64,000 bases of DNA from Verrucomicrobiota bacterium. Its GTDB lineage: Bacteria > Verrucomicrobiota > Kiritimatiellia > UBA8416 > JABMPJ01. The translations under genes and the position numbers were made by a program. Position 1 is the stretch's first letter, and every line of letters starts with the position of its first letter. The notes below the pieces were generated by a model. It ran no database searches. It had not been told where the DNA came from and was given only the letters and a program-made list of their open reading frames with translations. The stretch lies in the NCBI GenBank assembly GCA_018648805.1, contig JABGQM010000026.1, positions 1-64,000 of the forward strand, read 5' to 3'. Positions 24,850-33,680 of the stretch are shown piece by piece.

Positions 24850-25820
24850 GTGGCATGGCACAAACCATTTTGATTATTGTCTGCCTGCTCGGCCAGGCGT
24901 TCTTTGCCGGGATTGAGACCGGCGTGATCTCCATCTCGCGCATGCGTCTGCGCCACTTTGTGCGGCAGGGCGATCCCGGGGCCCTGACGCTGCAGATGTA
25001 CCTTGAACATTTTGACCGCCTGCTGGGCACCACGCTGGTCGGCACCAACCTGAGCGTGGTCATTCTCTCGGTTATCGGTGCCAGCATCGCGGCTCGCTGG
25101 TTGGGGCCGTGGGGCGAACCCGTGTCAGCCGTCGTGGTGGCGCTGGTGGTGCTGGTCTTCTGCGAATATCTGCCCAAGGCTTGGTTTCACAGTCGCCCGA
25201 TCGAGCGCTGTCGCCGCTTCGCCGGCCTGTTGCGCCTGACGGAATTTCTCTTGAAACCGTTCGCGCTCGGCATCATCGCTCTGAGCCGGCTGCTGGTGCG
25301 TGGCGGCGAGGACTCGCTCTCGTCACCGGCACCGTTTGTGACGCGTGAGGATCTCAAGGTGCTGGCCCAGGAGGGCGAGCGTGACGGGGTGCTCTCACCG
25401 CGCGAGCGGTTCATGATCCATCGCGTCATGGAGCTGTCACACAAAACCGCCGGCCAGATCATGGTGCCGCTGGCTGACATGACGACGGTCACGACCGAAA
25501 CAACCGTTGAGTCCTTCCGCTCTGTCGCGCGCCAGTCCGGGTTCACCCGTATGCCCGTGCGTGATGAGGCTCGCGGCGGCTATGCGGGTGTCGTGAACAT
25601 CTTCTACATTCTCTCGGGGCGCAAGGTGGCGATGGACCGGCACGTAGCGGATTTTTCCCGTCCGCCACTCTATGTCAACCAGGACATGCCGGCCGACGAT
25701 ATCCTGCCTCTGATGCGCCGCGCCCACCAGCCGATGTGCCTGGTGCGCGACACGGCCGATGCCGTCGTGGGCCTACTCACGACGGAGGATGTTCTCAAAG
25801 AAATCGTCGGCGCGCTGTAA
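24846..25820 (+). CDS. Second CNNM/CorC-family transporter, lacking the CorC/HlyC domain
   Basis: 324 residues, starting at a GTG inside the stop of the preceding paralogue. The DUF21 helices (about 5-145; AFFAGIETGVISISRMRLRH and FCEYLPKAWF) and one CBS pair (about 195-320; AGQIMVPLADMTTV and VGLLTTEDVLKEIVG) are present. The protein then stops, so the C-terminal CorC/HlyC domain found in its neighbour is missing. Paired long and short CNNM proteins encoded in tandem are common in bacteria and may form heterodimers through CBS contacts (inference). Confidence 0.92.
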   Translation: MSGMAQTILIIVCLLGQAFFAGIETGVISISRMRLRHFVRQGDPGALTLQMYLEHFDRLLGTTLVGTNLSVVILSVIGASIAARWLGPWGEPVSAVVVALVVLVFCEYLPKAWFHSRPIERCRRFAGLLRLTEFLLKPFALGIIALSRLLVRGGEDSLSSPAPFVTREDLKVLAQEGERDGVLSPRERFMIHRVMELSHKTAGQIMVPLADMTTVTTETTVESFRSVARQSGFTRMPVRDEARGGYAGVVNIFYILSGRKVAMDRHVADFSRPPLYVNQDMPADDILPLMRRAHQPMCLVRDTADAVVGLLTTEDVLKEIVGAL

Positions 25821-25910
25821 GGCGAGGCCGATTCGATAGCTCTGTTCTTGTTTTCCCATTTGCCTCGCTTGCCTCTTTGTGGGAAAGTGACGACTCTAAG
25901 GAGACAGGCT

Positions 25911-26438
25911 ATGACCGAAGCATCTTCACCTGAAGCCGCCAACACGTCCGCCGTATGCCCAAGCTGTAACCGGTATGTCGGCACGGCCTCACGCTGTCCC
26001 TACTGCCACTCCGATGCGCCCAAGCCGTTCATGCTGCGCGTACTGCGTATCGGGTCAGTCGTCTTGGCCGTAGCCGGGTTGGCCCTGCTCTACCTGGCGG
26101 TGACCCACCGCCAGATGCCGGTCCAGAGCATCGGCGAGATTACCCCCCTCATGAACTACGCCTATGTGCGCCTTGTGGGGCAGGTGCCGCGTGACGCCTA
26201 TGTCGGCGATGATGATGGAGTCATCGACTACATCGGTTTCAACGTGAAGGACGCCACGGGTTCCCTGCGCGTGAAAGCGTATGGGACGGTGGCCCTGGAG
26301 CTTTCTGAGCTGGGCCTCGTGCCGCGGCGTGGCATGCAGGTCGATGTGGCCGGCGGCCTCATGGTGGTACAGGGCAAGGACCCTGAGTTGCGACTTCGGA
26401 CCGCACGTCACCTCAAGATCACGGAGCCGCAGAAGTGA
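25911..26438 (+). CDS. Zinc-ribbon, membrane-anchored OB-fold protein
   Basis: 175 residues; the ATG at 25911 follows AAGGAGACAGGCT, an excellent RBS. A zinc ribbon (CPSCNRYVGTASRCPYC, residues 16-32) leads into one membrane helix (about 46-62), and then a soluble beta-barrel-like domain (about 75-170; MNYAYVRLVGQVPRD, then YIGFNVKDATGSLRVKAYG). The pattern resembles an OB-fold of the nucleic-acid-binding (tRNA_anti) type, here outside its usual context. The gene overlaps the TctA-like permease gene by 4 nt. It opens a three-gene coupled operon whose members are all membrane-linked. Function unknown. Confidence 0.82.
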   Translation: MTEASSPEAANTSAVCPSCNRYVGTASRCPYCHSDAPKPFMLRVLRIGSVVLAVAGLALLYLAVTHRQMPVQSIGEITPLMNYAYVRLVGQVPRDAYVGDDDGVIDYIGFNVKDATGSLRVKAYGTVALELSELGLVPRRGMQVDVAGGLMVVQGKDPELRLRTARHLKITEPQK

Positions 26439-27766
26439 CCGCAGTGCTGATAGTGCTGTCGACCGTCTGCGGTACCCTCATGGCCTCCGTGCTGGCTTGC
26501 GTCCCCAGTCTCCACATCTACAACGTGATGGGGTTGCTGGTCATGCTGGGACATGTTCTGATCGCCCGCGGTATAGAGCTGCCATCCGAGGTCGTGATCC
26601 CGTTCGCCGGCGCCTTGATGGTGGGCTACTCGATGCTCAACACGTTGCCCTCGGTGTTGCTGGCCGCACCGGATGAGAGTGCTATGTTTACCGTGTTGCC
26701 CGGCCAGAAATTCCTGATGCAGGGCCGCGGATACGAAGCCGTGATCATGACCACGATCGGGGGCATGATCGGCCTGATGGCGCTCCTCTTTATCGTGGCC
26801 CCGCTCGCGCCGCACGTGCTGCCGGTCACGCAGAAGGTGTTTCGTGGACACACCCACTGGATTCTGTGGACCGTGATCGCGTTCATGCTGATGTCTGAGT
26901 GGCCCAAAGGCGGCCGGTTGGGGCGCTCGGGCTGGACCAAGTTTCTCGATAGCTGGAAGACGACCGGGGCCGGGCTGCTCACGTTTGCACTCTCCGGGTT
27001 GCTCGGCTTTGTGCTTATCTTTCGAACCCCGATTGCGGTGGATGTCGCGTTTCAGAACCTGATGCCCGCGTTCGTCGGGCTCTTTGCCGTGCCCTGGCTG
27101 GTGCTTAATATTGCGACCAACGTGACGGTGCCGAAGCAGAAACTCGAGATCGAGACGCAGCTGCGGATGGATGACATGCTGCGGGGTGGATTTGCCGGGA
27201 CGCTCGGGGGTGGCTTTGCGGCCTATTTCCCCGTGGTCACCGGCGGGGTAGGGGGGCTGCTGGCCGGTCATGCTACGGCGCTGCGTAACGATCGGGTCTT
27301 TCTGATTTCGCAGGGCGCATCCAAGCTGGTCTATTACGTTGGCGGACTCCTGCTCTTCTTTGTGCCGGGCGTTCACGTCAAGCGGGGTGGCGGGGCCGCC
27401 CTCCTGCGCAGCCTGATCACGCCACATACGGACTTTGAATACTACTTGATGCTCACGGCCATGGCGCTGGCGGGCGTGATTTCCCTGGTCATGGTGGGCC
27501 CGCTGACACGCGGCATGCTCTGGCTGATCGGCAAGGTGGGCTATCGCCGTATCTCGACGCTGGCCCTCCTGCTGATCGTGGGCCTGGTGGTTGGCATCAC
27601 GGGGCTCACCGGTCTGGCCGTGATGGTGGTGGGTACGGGGATTGGCCTGATGCCCGTGCTGTATGGCTCACGGCGCATGAACTGTCTGGGGGTCATCATG
27701 CTGCCCATGGCATGCAACATGTCGGGTGTGGGGACCACCGTGGCCGGATGGTTGGGGCTGTTATGA
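26435..27766 (+). CDS. TctA/DUF112-like polytopic membrane protein
   Basis: 443 residues with about ten to twelve hydrophobic helices. The N-terminal segment (VCGTLMASVLACVPSLHIYN) and two glycine-rich repeats (TIGGMIGLM, and TLGGGFAAYFPVVTGGVGG) fit the TctA family (Pfam 01970, COG1784), whose other members are tripartite tricarboxylate transporter permeases. It looks closer to the archaeal-type branch, because no TctB or TctC genes are nearby. A transport role is therefore not assured. It is coupled by 4-nt overlaps to the OB-fold gene upstream and the YdjM-like gene downstream. Confidence 0.82.
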   Translation: MTAVLIVLSTVCGTLMASVLACVPSLHIYNVMGLLVMLGHVLIARGIELPSEVVIPFAGALMVGYSMLNTLPSVLLAAPDESAMFTVLPGQKFLMQGRGYEAVIMTTIGGMIGLMALLFIVAPLAPHVLPVTQKVFRGHTHWILWTVIAFMLMSEWPKGGRLGRSGWTKFLDSWKTTGAGLLTFALSGLLGFVLIFRTPIAVDVAFQNLMPAFVGLFAVPWLVLNIATNVTVPKQKLEIETQLRMDDMLRGGFAGTLGGGFAAYFPVVTGGVGGLLAGHATALRNDRVFLISQGASKLVYYVGGLLLFFVPGVHVKRGGGAALLRSLITPHTDFEYYLMLTAMALAGVISLVMVGPLTRGMLWLIGKVGYRRISTLALLLIVGLVVGITGLTGLAVMVVGTGIGLMPVLYGSRRMNCLGVIMLPMACNMSGVGTTVAGWLGLL

Positions 27767-28713
27767 AGGGCATCTCACATTTCGTTGCGGGGGTGGCGGC
27801 GGCATCCTGTGTGCCGGAAGCCGTGCGCGCGGCGGCCGAGGATGGCAATCCAACCTATTTCATTCTAGGCGGCGTGTTCGGATTGCTGCCCGACACGATC
27901 GACTTCAAGTTCTCGCGCTACTTCTATCGCCACGATATCGAGGTCACGCCCGATCCGATTGCCCCGGATGCGCAGGCTATTGCGGACAAGGTGGCCGAAG
28001 CGATCAACCGCGCGCACGTGTCGGGCGAGAGTGTGCGCGTTAAGCTCAATACCATTCCGGTCGGACTCGACCAGTGGCAGCAGTATGAAGTCTCTTTCGA
28101 TGTGGCCGCACGTACGGTGGCCGTACGCTACGGGCCGGTCGTGGATACCGGACAGAACCTGATTCCGGGGCGCCCGCCCCCTCCCAATGCGGAAGCCGTC
28201 GCACCGGTCAACTGCGAGGTCAAGATCGAGTATCTCTCGATGACACAGATCGATATCTTCGACGGACCCGTTTTCAGCATGGATCCCACGGATGACGGAC
28301 GTGTCAGCCCGGGGTTCATTCCGTGGCACCGGGCCTGGAGTCACAGCCTCGTGATCGGTGTGCTGTTTGGTCTGATCGGTGGTGTGGTGTGGGACCTGTG
28401 GGCCACGGCCGTGATTTTCGGGGCCTCGGCCATGCACGCCATCTTCGACCAGCTCGGCTACATGGGCAGCGCCCTGTTCTACCCGTTCCAGTCGCGCCGT
28501 ATGAGCGGTATGAAGTTGATGCATTCAGGTCAGGCGCTGGCCAACCTGACCGCCGTGTGGGGCTGTTGCCTACTCGTCTTCTGGAACCTGTGGCGCGCCA
28601 CGCCGGGCGGGATTCCGACCGGTGGTACGCGTGCATTGATTGGGTACGGCCTAGTGCTGCCCGGCCTGGTTATCGCCCTCTATCGCCGCATCCGGACGAA
28701 GCGTGCGGCCTAG
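27763..28713 (+). CDS. YdjM-like membrane-bound metal-dependent hydrolase with a large insert
   Basis: 316 residues from the ATG at 27763, which overlaps the preceding stop. The protein begins with a typical YdjM/LexA-binding family motif (MKGISHFVAGVAAAS), then GLLPDTIDFK and, much later, WHRAWSHSLVIG. These His and Asp residues form the metal site in the family. Four to five membrane helices follow. Between GLLPD and HRAWSH is an insert of about 140 residues with an alternating beta-like pattern, not found in short family members. The stop (TAG) shares the palindrome CTAG with the stop of the convergent GGDEF gene. Confidence 0.84.
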   Translation: MKGISHFVAGVAAASCVPEAVRAAAEDGNPTYFILGGVFGLLPDTIDFKFSRYFYRHDIEVTPDPIAPDAQAIADKVAEAINRAHVSGESVRVKLNTIPVGLDQWQQYEVSFDVAARTVAVRYGPVVDTGQNLIPGRPPPPNAEAVAPVNCEVKIEYLSMTQIDIFDGPVFSMDPTDDGRVSPGFIPWHRAWSHSLVIGVLFGLIGGVVWDLWATAVIFGASAMHAIFDQLGYMGSALFYPFQSRRMSGMKLMHSGQALANLTAVWGCCLLVFWNLWRATPGGIPTGGTRALIGYGLVLPGLVIALYRRIRTKRAA

Positions 28714-29666
28714 GCCCCGTCCGTATAGATGACCTTGTTTTTCCCGCTGCGCTTGGCCTCATAGAGGCGGGCGTCGGCTTGCGAGATTAGATCGCTGTCG
28801 GTCAGGACCGCACCTTCGTAGGCACCCACGCCGATGCTCACCGTGACATGGGTTTTGCGAATCCCGCGGCCGGTATCAAAGACATGCTCCTCCACGGCCT
28901 GCCGTACGCGCTCGGCCACCAGCACCCCGCCGTCGATCGTTGCTTCCGGGAGGATGACCAGAAACTCCTCGCCGCCATAGCGCGCCGGCACATCGACCGT
29001 GCGTACGTTGTTGCGGATGATGCGGCTGACATCGCGCAAGGCACGGTCGCCCACCAGGTGTCCATACGTATCGTTGAATGTCTTGAAGTCATCAATATCG
29101 ATCATCATGATGCCCAGCGGATGCGAGAAGCGTTCGGCACGGCGTAGCTCCGTGATGAGCAGATTCCGGATGTGCTTGTGATTGTAGAGCTGGGTCATGC
29201 CGTCGACCACCGCCACTTCCATCAGCTTCTTGTTGGCCTGGTCGAGATCCTGGGCGTATTGGTCCACATCGTTGATCTTGCGCCGCAGCTCGCCGATCAT
29301 GTCGGTTACGTAGTGCGAGATGCGCTGTACTTCATCGTTCTCTTCGGTCACGTCGGCCGGTACAGACGCCGCGCCGTGCATCTCTCTATAGAAATCTCCG
29401 GCTTCCTCGGTCACCTTGCGAATGGTGTGCATGGACCGATACATCAGCAGGAATGCCGAGCAGGACATCAGGACGGCGGCGGGGATCCCCAGGCGCAGGC
29501 TGAGACCTGTAAGCCGTACGGTCGACTCAGGATCCTGCACCACCTGCATCAGGTCCCAGATCACAAAGAGCAGGAAGCCGCCCGGTAGCAGGAACATCAG
29601 AGCATATAGAATCAGTAGCTTGTGGCTGAGCGTCCGGTTCGATATTGAGAGTGAGTTCTTGGGCAT
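28710..29666 (-). CDS. Membrane-anchored GGDEF diguanylate cyclase
   Basis: 318 residues; I chose the ATG at 29666, where GGGGGGA lies about 10 nt upstream, over an in-frame start 20 codons earlier. Two membrane helices (about 16-38 and 58-75) flank a short extracytoplasmic loop. A helical linker (about 80-150) follows, then a GGDEF domain (about 150-315) with the active-site signature GGEEF at 231-235. An RTVD motif at 222-225 lies five residues before it and matches the RxxD allosteric inhibitory site. The enzyme should make c-di-GMP from two GTP and be product-inhibited. The signal sensed is unknown. It is divergent from dnaX. Confidence 0.93.
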   Translation of the reverse strand: MPKNSLSISNRTLSHKLLILYALMFLLPGGFLLFVIWDLMQVVQDPESTVRLTGLSLRLGIPAAVLMSCSAFLLMYRSMHTIRKVTEEAGDFYREMHGAASVPADVTEENDEVQRISHYVTDMIGELRRKINDVDQYAQDLDQANKKLMEVAVVDGMTQLYNHKHIRNLLITELRRAERFSHPLGIMMIDIDDFKTFNDTYGHLVGDRALRDVSRIIRNNVRTVDVPARYGGEEFLVILPEATIDGGVLVAERVRQAVEEHVFDTGRGIRKTHVTVSIGVGAYEGAVLTDSDLISQADARLYEAKRSGKNKVIYTDGA

Positions 29667-29749
29667 AGCTACAGCGTCCCCCCGAATGCAGCGTCCTAAC
29701 GCATGGCCAGTATATGCACGCCCCATTGTGTGCTACAAGCCTCAAAACG

Positions 29750-29820
29750 GAGGTCGGAAGTCGGAAAACGGAAGTCGGAGGCACCCGCGCCGGCCTCCGA
29801 CCACCGACCTCCGACCTCCA
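29750..29820. repeat. Heptamer-word element H1
   Basis: It lies between the divergent GGDEF and dnaX genes. Left arm: 7-nt words ggtcgga, agtcgga, aaacgga, agtcgga. Centre: ggcacccgcgccgg. Right arm: cctccga, ccaccga, cctccga, cctccac. It has the two-armed inverted layout of the E elements but a 7-nt period and a different vocabulary. It lacks the CCCTCC/GGAGGG hairpin module found in H2 and H3. Confidence 0.8.
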
Positions 29821-29889
29821 CCCACTCACTTCCCCATTGTCAAAGCGGAGGCGTTGGGTCATCATGCCCACAGAGAAGGGATCAGAACC

Positions 29890-31635
29890 ATGGGCTACGA
29901 AGTTATTGCACGGAAATGGCGTCCACAGCAGTTCGCCGACGTGGTGGGGCAGGGCCACGTAGTACAGACGTTGGAGAACGCGCTGGCCTCTAACCGCATT
30001 GCGCATGCCTACCTTTTCGTGGGGCCGCGTGGAATCGGCAAGACCTCGATAGCACGCATCTTTGCCAAGGCCCTGAACTGCGACACCGGGATGACCGCCA
30101 CGCCCTGTGATACGTGTGACAGCTGCCTCGAAATTATGGGCGGCACCAGTCTGGATGTACGCGAGATCGATGGGGCGTCGAACAACAGCGTCGACCAGGT
30201 GCGCGAGCTGCGCGAGACGGTTAAATATGCCCCGGCGCGTGGGCGCTTCAAGCTGATCATCATCGATGAAGTCCACATGCTCAGCAACTCAGCTTTCAAC
30301 GCCTTGCTCAAGACCCTTGAAGAGCCACCCGCGCACGTGAAATTCTTCTTTGCAACCACCGAGCCACAGAAGATTCCCGCCACGATCATCTCGCGCTGCC
30401 AGCGTTTCGACCTGCGCCGCATTCCTGTCGCGGATATCATTGAGCGACTGAATCTGATCGCCCGGGATGAGAAGGTCAAGATCGAGGATGACGCCCTCCT
30501 GGCCATTGCGCGCGGCTCGGAAGGTGGCCTGCGCGATGCCGAATCGGCCCTCGACCAGCTGATCGCATTCAGGGGTAAGGCCATCACCGAGGAGGATGTC
30601 CTGCAGGTCTTTGGCCTGGTGTCGCACCAAACGCTCGAAACCCTCAGTGACTGTATCCTGTCGGGCGAGATGGGAGCTGTCATTGGCAACGTCGATGCAT
30701 TGGAACAGGCCGGCAAGGATCTGCAGCGTCTCGTGCTGGAATTGATGGACCGGTTCCGCAACCGGCTGGTCGCCTCGTACGGCAGCTCGGGTGGCGGTGT
30801 CGATGTCGAACGCCTGTTGCGTATCTGCGATATCCTGTCTGAAACCGATGAACGGATGCGCTTCTCCCTGTCAAAGCGCATTCTTCTCGAGACCGCTCTG
30901 GTTCGCTGTGCCCGCGCCGCCAAGGTGGCCACGCTCGAAGAGATCATCGCGCAGATCAATGCCCTCAAGGCCGCAGGTGGCGTCGTAACCGTCGCCCCGC
31001 AGCTGGCGCCATCCCCCGCCCCCGCCCCCGCGGCCCCGGCCCCGCCCGCCGCCCCGGTAGCCCGTCGCGCGGCCCCGCCCGCCGCAACGGCCACGGCCCC
31101 AGCTCCGGCCCCACCTCCGGCCTCGCCGGAGGAGCCCGCCGTACGCACACCCACACACTCACGCACCCACACACCCGCATCCTCCCCACCGCCGGCCGGG
31201 GATGAGTTGGCAAAGCTGACCGCACAATGGCCGCAGATTGTGGCCCACGCCGGACGCATTGCCGTCGCGGTACAAGGGGCCTTGAAAGATGCCGTGCCCA
31301 CGGGCGTTGATGGCGATACGGTCCATATCGATTTTGATCCGGAGTTCGCCTCTGAACTCCAGCTCTTTGAGTCACCGCGCAACCGCAAGGCGATTGAGCG
31401 CAGCCTGGCCGGTGTGCTCGGCCGTCCCGTCATGGCGACGTTCGATACTTGGAAAGAGAAACCGGCACGCGTGGCTGAAGTCCCTACACCGGCGCAGAGC
31501 TATGCCGCGGCACCGCCGAGCGATGCCGCTCCGCCTGCGCCCCGTAAGGGCAACGCCCAGGCGTGGAAACAACGTGAGGAAGTCAAACAGGTGCTCGATA
31601 TGTTTAACGGCACCATTGTGGATGTAAGAGAGTAG
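29890..31635 (+). CDS. dnaX: DNA polymerase III gamma/tau subunit
   Basis: 581 residues. DnaX is the clamp-loader ATPase of the replicative polymerase. The ATG at 29890 gives the conserved start (MGYEVIARKWRPQQFADVVG). Walker A is GPRGIGKTS (45-53), the zinc site is around C-x8-CDTCDSC (about 63-78), Walker B is IIDEVH, and the sensor-1 region is FFATTEPQKIP. After domain III comes an Ala/Pro-rich linker (about 375-435) and a C-terminal tau-like domain (about 440-581). No frameshift signal for a separate gamma form was recognised. The order dnaX-ebfC-recR is the classic conserved cluster; here element E6 separates dnaX from ebfC. Confidence 0.97.
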   Translation: MGYEVIARKWRPQQFADVVGQGHVVQTLENALASNRIAHAYLFVGPRGIGKTSIARIFAKALNCDTGMTATPCDTCDSCLEIMGGTSLDVREIDGASNNSVDQVRELRETVKYAPARGRFKLIIIDEVHMLSNSAFNALLKTLEEPPAHVKFFFATTEPQKIPATIISRCQRFDLRRIPVADIIERLNLIARDEKVKIEDDALLAIARGSEGGLRDAESALDQLIAFRGKAITEEDVLQVFGLVSHQTLETLSDCILSGEMGAVIGNVDALEQAGKDLQRLVLELMDRFRNRLVASYGSSGGGVDVERLLRICDILSETDERMRFSLSKRILLETALVRCARAAKVATLEEIIAQINALKAAGGVVTVAPQLAPSPAPAPAAPAPPAAPVARRAAPPAATATAPAPAPPPASPEEPAVRTPTHSRTHTPASSPPPAGDELAKLTAQWPQIVAHAGRIAVAVQGALKDAVPTGVDGDTVHIDFDPEFASELQLFESPRNRKAIERSLAGVLGRPVMATFDTWKEKPARVAEVPTPAQSYAAAPPSDAAPPAPRKGNAQAWKQREEVKQVLDMFNGTIVDVRE

Positions 31636-31642
31636 AGAAGTA

Positions 31643-31792
31643 CGAACAGGGGAACAATCGAACAAACGAACAGCCGAACTACGAACGGGGGACCGAAATC
31701 CACCCAACGGCTGGGCCCATGGCATCCCCACTTCGTAGTTCGATTGTTCGGCTGTTCGATTGTTCGAATGTTCAATCGTTCGGTTGTTCGTT
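31643..31792 (+). repeat. Octamer-word element E6
   Basis: Located between dnaX and ebfC. Left words GAACAATC, GAACAAAC, GAACAGCC, GAACTACG lead to the A-end (acgaacggggg). The core (accgaaatccacccaacgg and onward) differs from the E1-E5 cores. The B-end and right arm (gattgttc, ggctgttc, gattgttc, gaatgttc, then a degenerate aatcgttcggttgttcg) follow. It splits a gene pair that is normally tightly coupled in other bacteria. Confidence 0.92.
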
Positions 31793-31821
31793 TTGTAGAT
31801 TATTAAAAGGAACGTAGTAGC

Positions 31822-32127
31822 ATGGCAAAAATGGTAGAGATGATGAAGCAGGTCAAGCAGCTCAAGAAGATGCAAAAAGAGCTGAAACGCAAAGTGGTGT
31901 CGGCCGCCAGCCCGGACGGCTCCGTGACGGTGGAAGCGTGTGGCGACATGACGATCAAGTCGATCACCATCAGCCCCGAGGCGATGTCGGGTATGGATCC
32001 GAAACGTCTCGGCGATATGGTGGCGCGCACGGTTAACAGCGCCATGGATTCGGCCAAGAAAGCTGCCGCCGGCGATATGTCCAAGCTGGCCGGGGATGCC
32101 GGTTTGGGCGGTATGTTCGGCGGGTAA
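31822..32127 (+). CDS. ebfC: YbaB/EbfC family nucleoid-associated protein
   Basis: 101 residues, the usual size. The N-terminal helix is rich in Met, Lys and Gln (MAKMVEMMKQVKQLKKMQKE). A small beta-sheet follows (SVTVEACGDMTIKSITISPE) with a C-terminal helix containing the ArtVNSAMDSAKKA-type segment. Family members form DNA-binding dimers and are nearly always encoded between dnaX and recR, as here. The RBS is AAAGGAACG about 10 nt before the ATG. The recR start follows its stop after a single base. Confidence 0.96.
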   Translation: MAKMVEMMKQVKQLKKMQKELKRKVVSAASPDGSVTVEACGDMTIKSITISPEAMSGMDPKRLGDMVARTVNSAMDSAKKAAAGDMSKLAGDAGLGGMFGG

Positions 32128-32128
32128 T

Positions 32129-32725
32129 ATGGCCGCAGGTGAAGCATTACAACGACTGGTGACCGCACTGGCCAAGCTGCCCGGTGTGGGGCGCCGTTCG
32201 GCCGAACGGATGGCCATGCGCCTGGCCGTGGGCCGACGCGACCTGATTGATGAGTTGTTGGGGGCCCTGGTGTTTGTGCAGAAGTCGGTGACGGGCTGCT
32301 CGCGCTGCGGCACGCCCACGCTGATCGAGGAGGATCCCTGTCGCCTCTGTACCTCCCCCGGGCGTGACGACCAGCTGCTGTGCGTGGTGGAAGAGCCGGC
32401 CGACATCGTGACCATTGAGCGCTCCGGCGGATTTCGAGGGCGCTATCACGCCCTCATGGGCACACTCTCACCCCCCAAGGGGCAGGGCCCAGCCGACCTG
32501 CGCGTCCGTTCGCTCGTAGAGCGCGTCCGTGGTGAAGGCATCCGTGAAGTGATTCTGGCGCTCAATACGGACGTGGAAGGCGATGCAACCGCGGCCTTTC
32601 TCGAAGAAGCGTTGCGTGCGCAGCCGGTCACCATTAGCCGATTGGCTTTCGGGTTGCCCGCCGGCAGCGGTATACGCTATTCAGATCCGCTCACGCTGGA
32701 ACGTGCCTTTAAAGGAAGACTGTAG
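32129..32725 (+). CDS. recR: Recombination protein RecR
   Basis: 198 residues, the standard length. RecR works with RecF and RecO to load RecA on gapped DNA. The helix-hairpin-helix is LPGVGRRSAERMA (about 18-30). The four-cysteine zinc finger is CSRC...CRLC (about 57-72). The Toprim domain begins LLCVVEEPADIVTIE and includes the ALNTDVEGDAT segment. The ATG at 32129 is chosen from the conserved start; the frame runs 11 codons upstream into ebfC. A 9-bp perfect hairpin (32754-32774) lies after the stop. Confidence 0.97.
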   Translation: MAAGEALQRLVTALAKLPGVGRRSAERMAMRLAVGRRDLIDELLGALVFVQKSVTGCSRCGTPTLIEEDPCRLCTSPGRDDQLLCVVEEPADIVTIERSGGFRGRYHALMGTLSPPKGQGPADLRVRSLVERVRGEGIREVILALNTDVEGDATAAFLEEALRAQPVTISRLAFGLPAGSGIRYSDPLTLERAFKGRL

Positions 32726-32753
32726 CGGATCGCAGCTAGTAACAGGAAGGTAG

Positions 32754-32774
32754 GGCCCGCTCTCCGAGCGGGCC
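32754..32774 (+). terminator. GC-rich perfect hairpin after recR
   Basis: GGCCCGCTC, loop TCC, GAGCGGGCC: a perfect 9-bp stem with a 3-nt loop. There is no T-tract after it, so it is not a standard intrinsic terminator. It also lies directly before the AAGGAG RBS of the next gene. It could attenuate or separate recR from the PLP protein gene. Confidence 0.4.
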
Positions 32775-32795
32775 GCGCCAAGGAGTATGGACCGA

Positions 32796-33473
32796 ATGTC
32801 AAATCTCGGAATAGAACAGGTCAGGGCGCGCATCGCACAGGCCTGTGCACGGGCCGGACGCCCGGTTGAATCGGTCAAGCTGGTGGCTGTGAGCAAGCGC
32901 CAGAGCCCCGATGCCGTGCGTGCACTGGCCGAAGCGGGCGTAGAGCTGTTCGGCGAGAGCCGCGCGCAGGAGGCCCGGCAGAAGATTCCGCTCTGTCCCG
33001 GCGACCTGACCTGGCATATGATCGGACACATCCAGCGCAACAAAGTGCGCGATATTGTCCGGCTGTTCAGCTACGTGCATTCGGTGGATTCGCTGCGCCT
33101 GCTGGAGGCCCTCGACGGGGCCGCCGCCGAGGCAGGCAAGACGTTGTCGGTGTTGCTGGAGGTCAATGTGTCGGGCGAAGGCAGCAAATTCGGGTTCGTT
33201 CCCGATGAGGTCCCGGCCGTGCTGGAGCGCTGCGGGTCGCTCATGAACCTGGATGTCGCGGGGCTGATGACGATCCCGCCGTTCACGCCGGAGCCCGCAG
33301 AGGCACGCCCGCATTTCGCGCGGCTGCGCGAGCTGCGCGACACGTGGCGTGAGGCCACCGGCTTTCCGCTGGACGAGCTGTCGATGGGGATGTCCCACGA
33401 TTTCGAGGTGGCGATCGAAGAGGGCGCTACATGGATCCGGCTGGGAACCATCCTGTTTGGCGACCGTGAGTAG
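32796..33473 (+). CDS. yggS: YggS/PLPBP family pyridoxal-phosphate homeostasis protein
   Basis: 225 residues. I chose the second ATG (32796) because AGGAG ends 10 nt upstream of it and only 1 nt upstream of the first ATG (32787). It is a single-domain TIM-barrel of fold-type III PLP proteins. The PLP lysine is in VKLVAVSKRQSPD (about residue 34). Other family motifs are FGESRAQEA, WHMIGHIQRNKV, LLEVNVSGEGSKFGF and LSMGMSHDFEVAIEEGATW. Members manage free PLP and have no known catalytic reaction. In many bacteria the gene is near yggT or division genes; here it follows recR. Element E7 begins 8 nt after its stop. Confidence 0.95.
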   Translation: MSNLGIEQVRARIAQACARAGRPVESVKLVAVSKRQSPDAVRALAEAGVELFGESRAQEARQKIPLCPGDLTWHMIGHIQRNKVRDIVRLFSYVHSVDSLRLLEALDGAAAEAGKTLSVLLEVNVSGEGSKFGFVPDEVPAVLERCGSLMNLDVAGLMTIPPFTPEPAEARPHFARLRELRDTWREATGFPLDELSMGMSHDFEVAIEEGATWIRLGTILFGDRE

Positions 33474-33480
33474 GAGTGGG

Positions 33481-33658
33481 GAACAGCCGAACAATCGAAC
33501 TACGAACGGGGAAATGGAAAACATTCGAACAATTGAACTACGAAGTGGGATCGCTGATGAGCGGTCCACCGTGTGGCGGTCGGGTCCCCCGTTCGTAGTT
33601 CGGCTGTTCGGCTGTTCGATTGTTCGATTGTTCCCATGTTCGAATGTTCGGCTGTTCC
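33481..33658 (-). repeat. Octamer-word element E7 (inverted, nested)
   Basis: An A-end fragment (actacgaacggggaaatgg) lies at about 33499-33518, then words and a complete inverted element: B-end (actacgaagtggg), core, A-end (cccccgttcgtagttcgg). The right arm is ggctgttc, ggctgttc, gattgttc, gattgttc and more. The B-to-A core of about 55 bp is the reverse complement of the E8 core with a single visible difference. E7 and E8 thus bracket the AsmA-like, rfaE1 and kdsB genes as a long inverted repeat. Confidence 0.93.
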
Positions 33659-33680
33659 AGTTTTCCACGAGGAAAGTGCT

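Noticed and set aside
29527..29889. Extended dnaX start and other ORFs through H1
   Set aside because: Upstream in-frame codons run through repeat H1 and the antisense of the GGDEF gene; the conserved DnaX start is at 29890.
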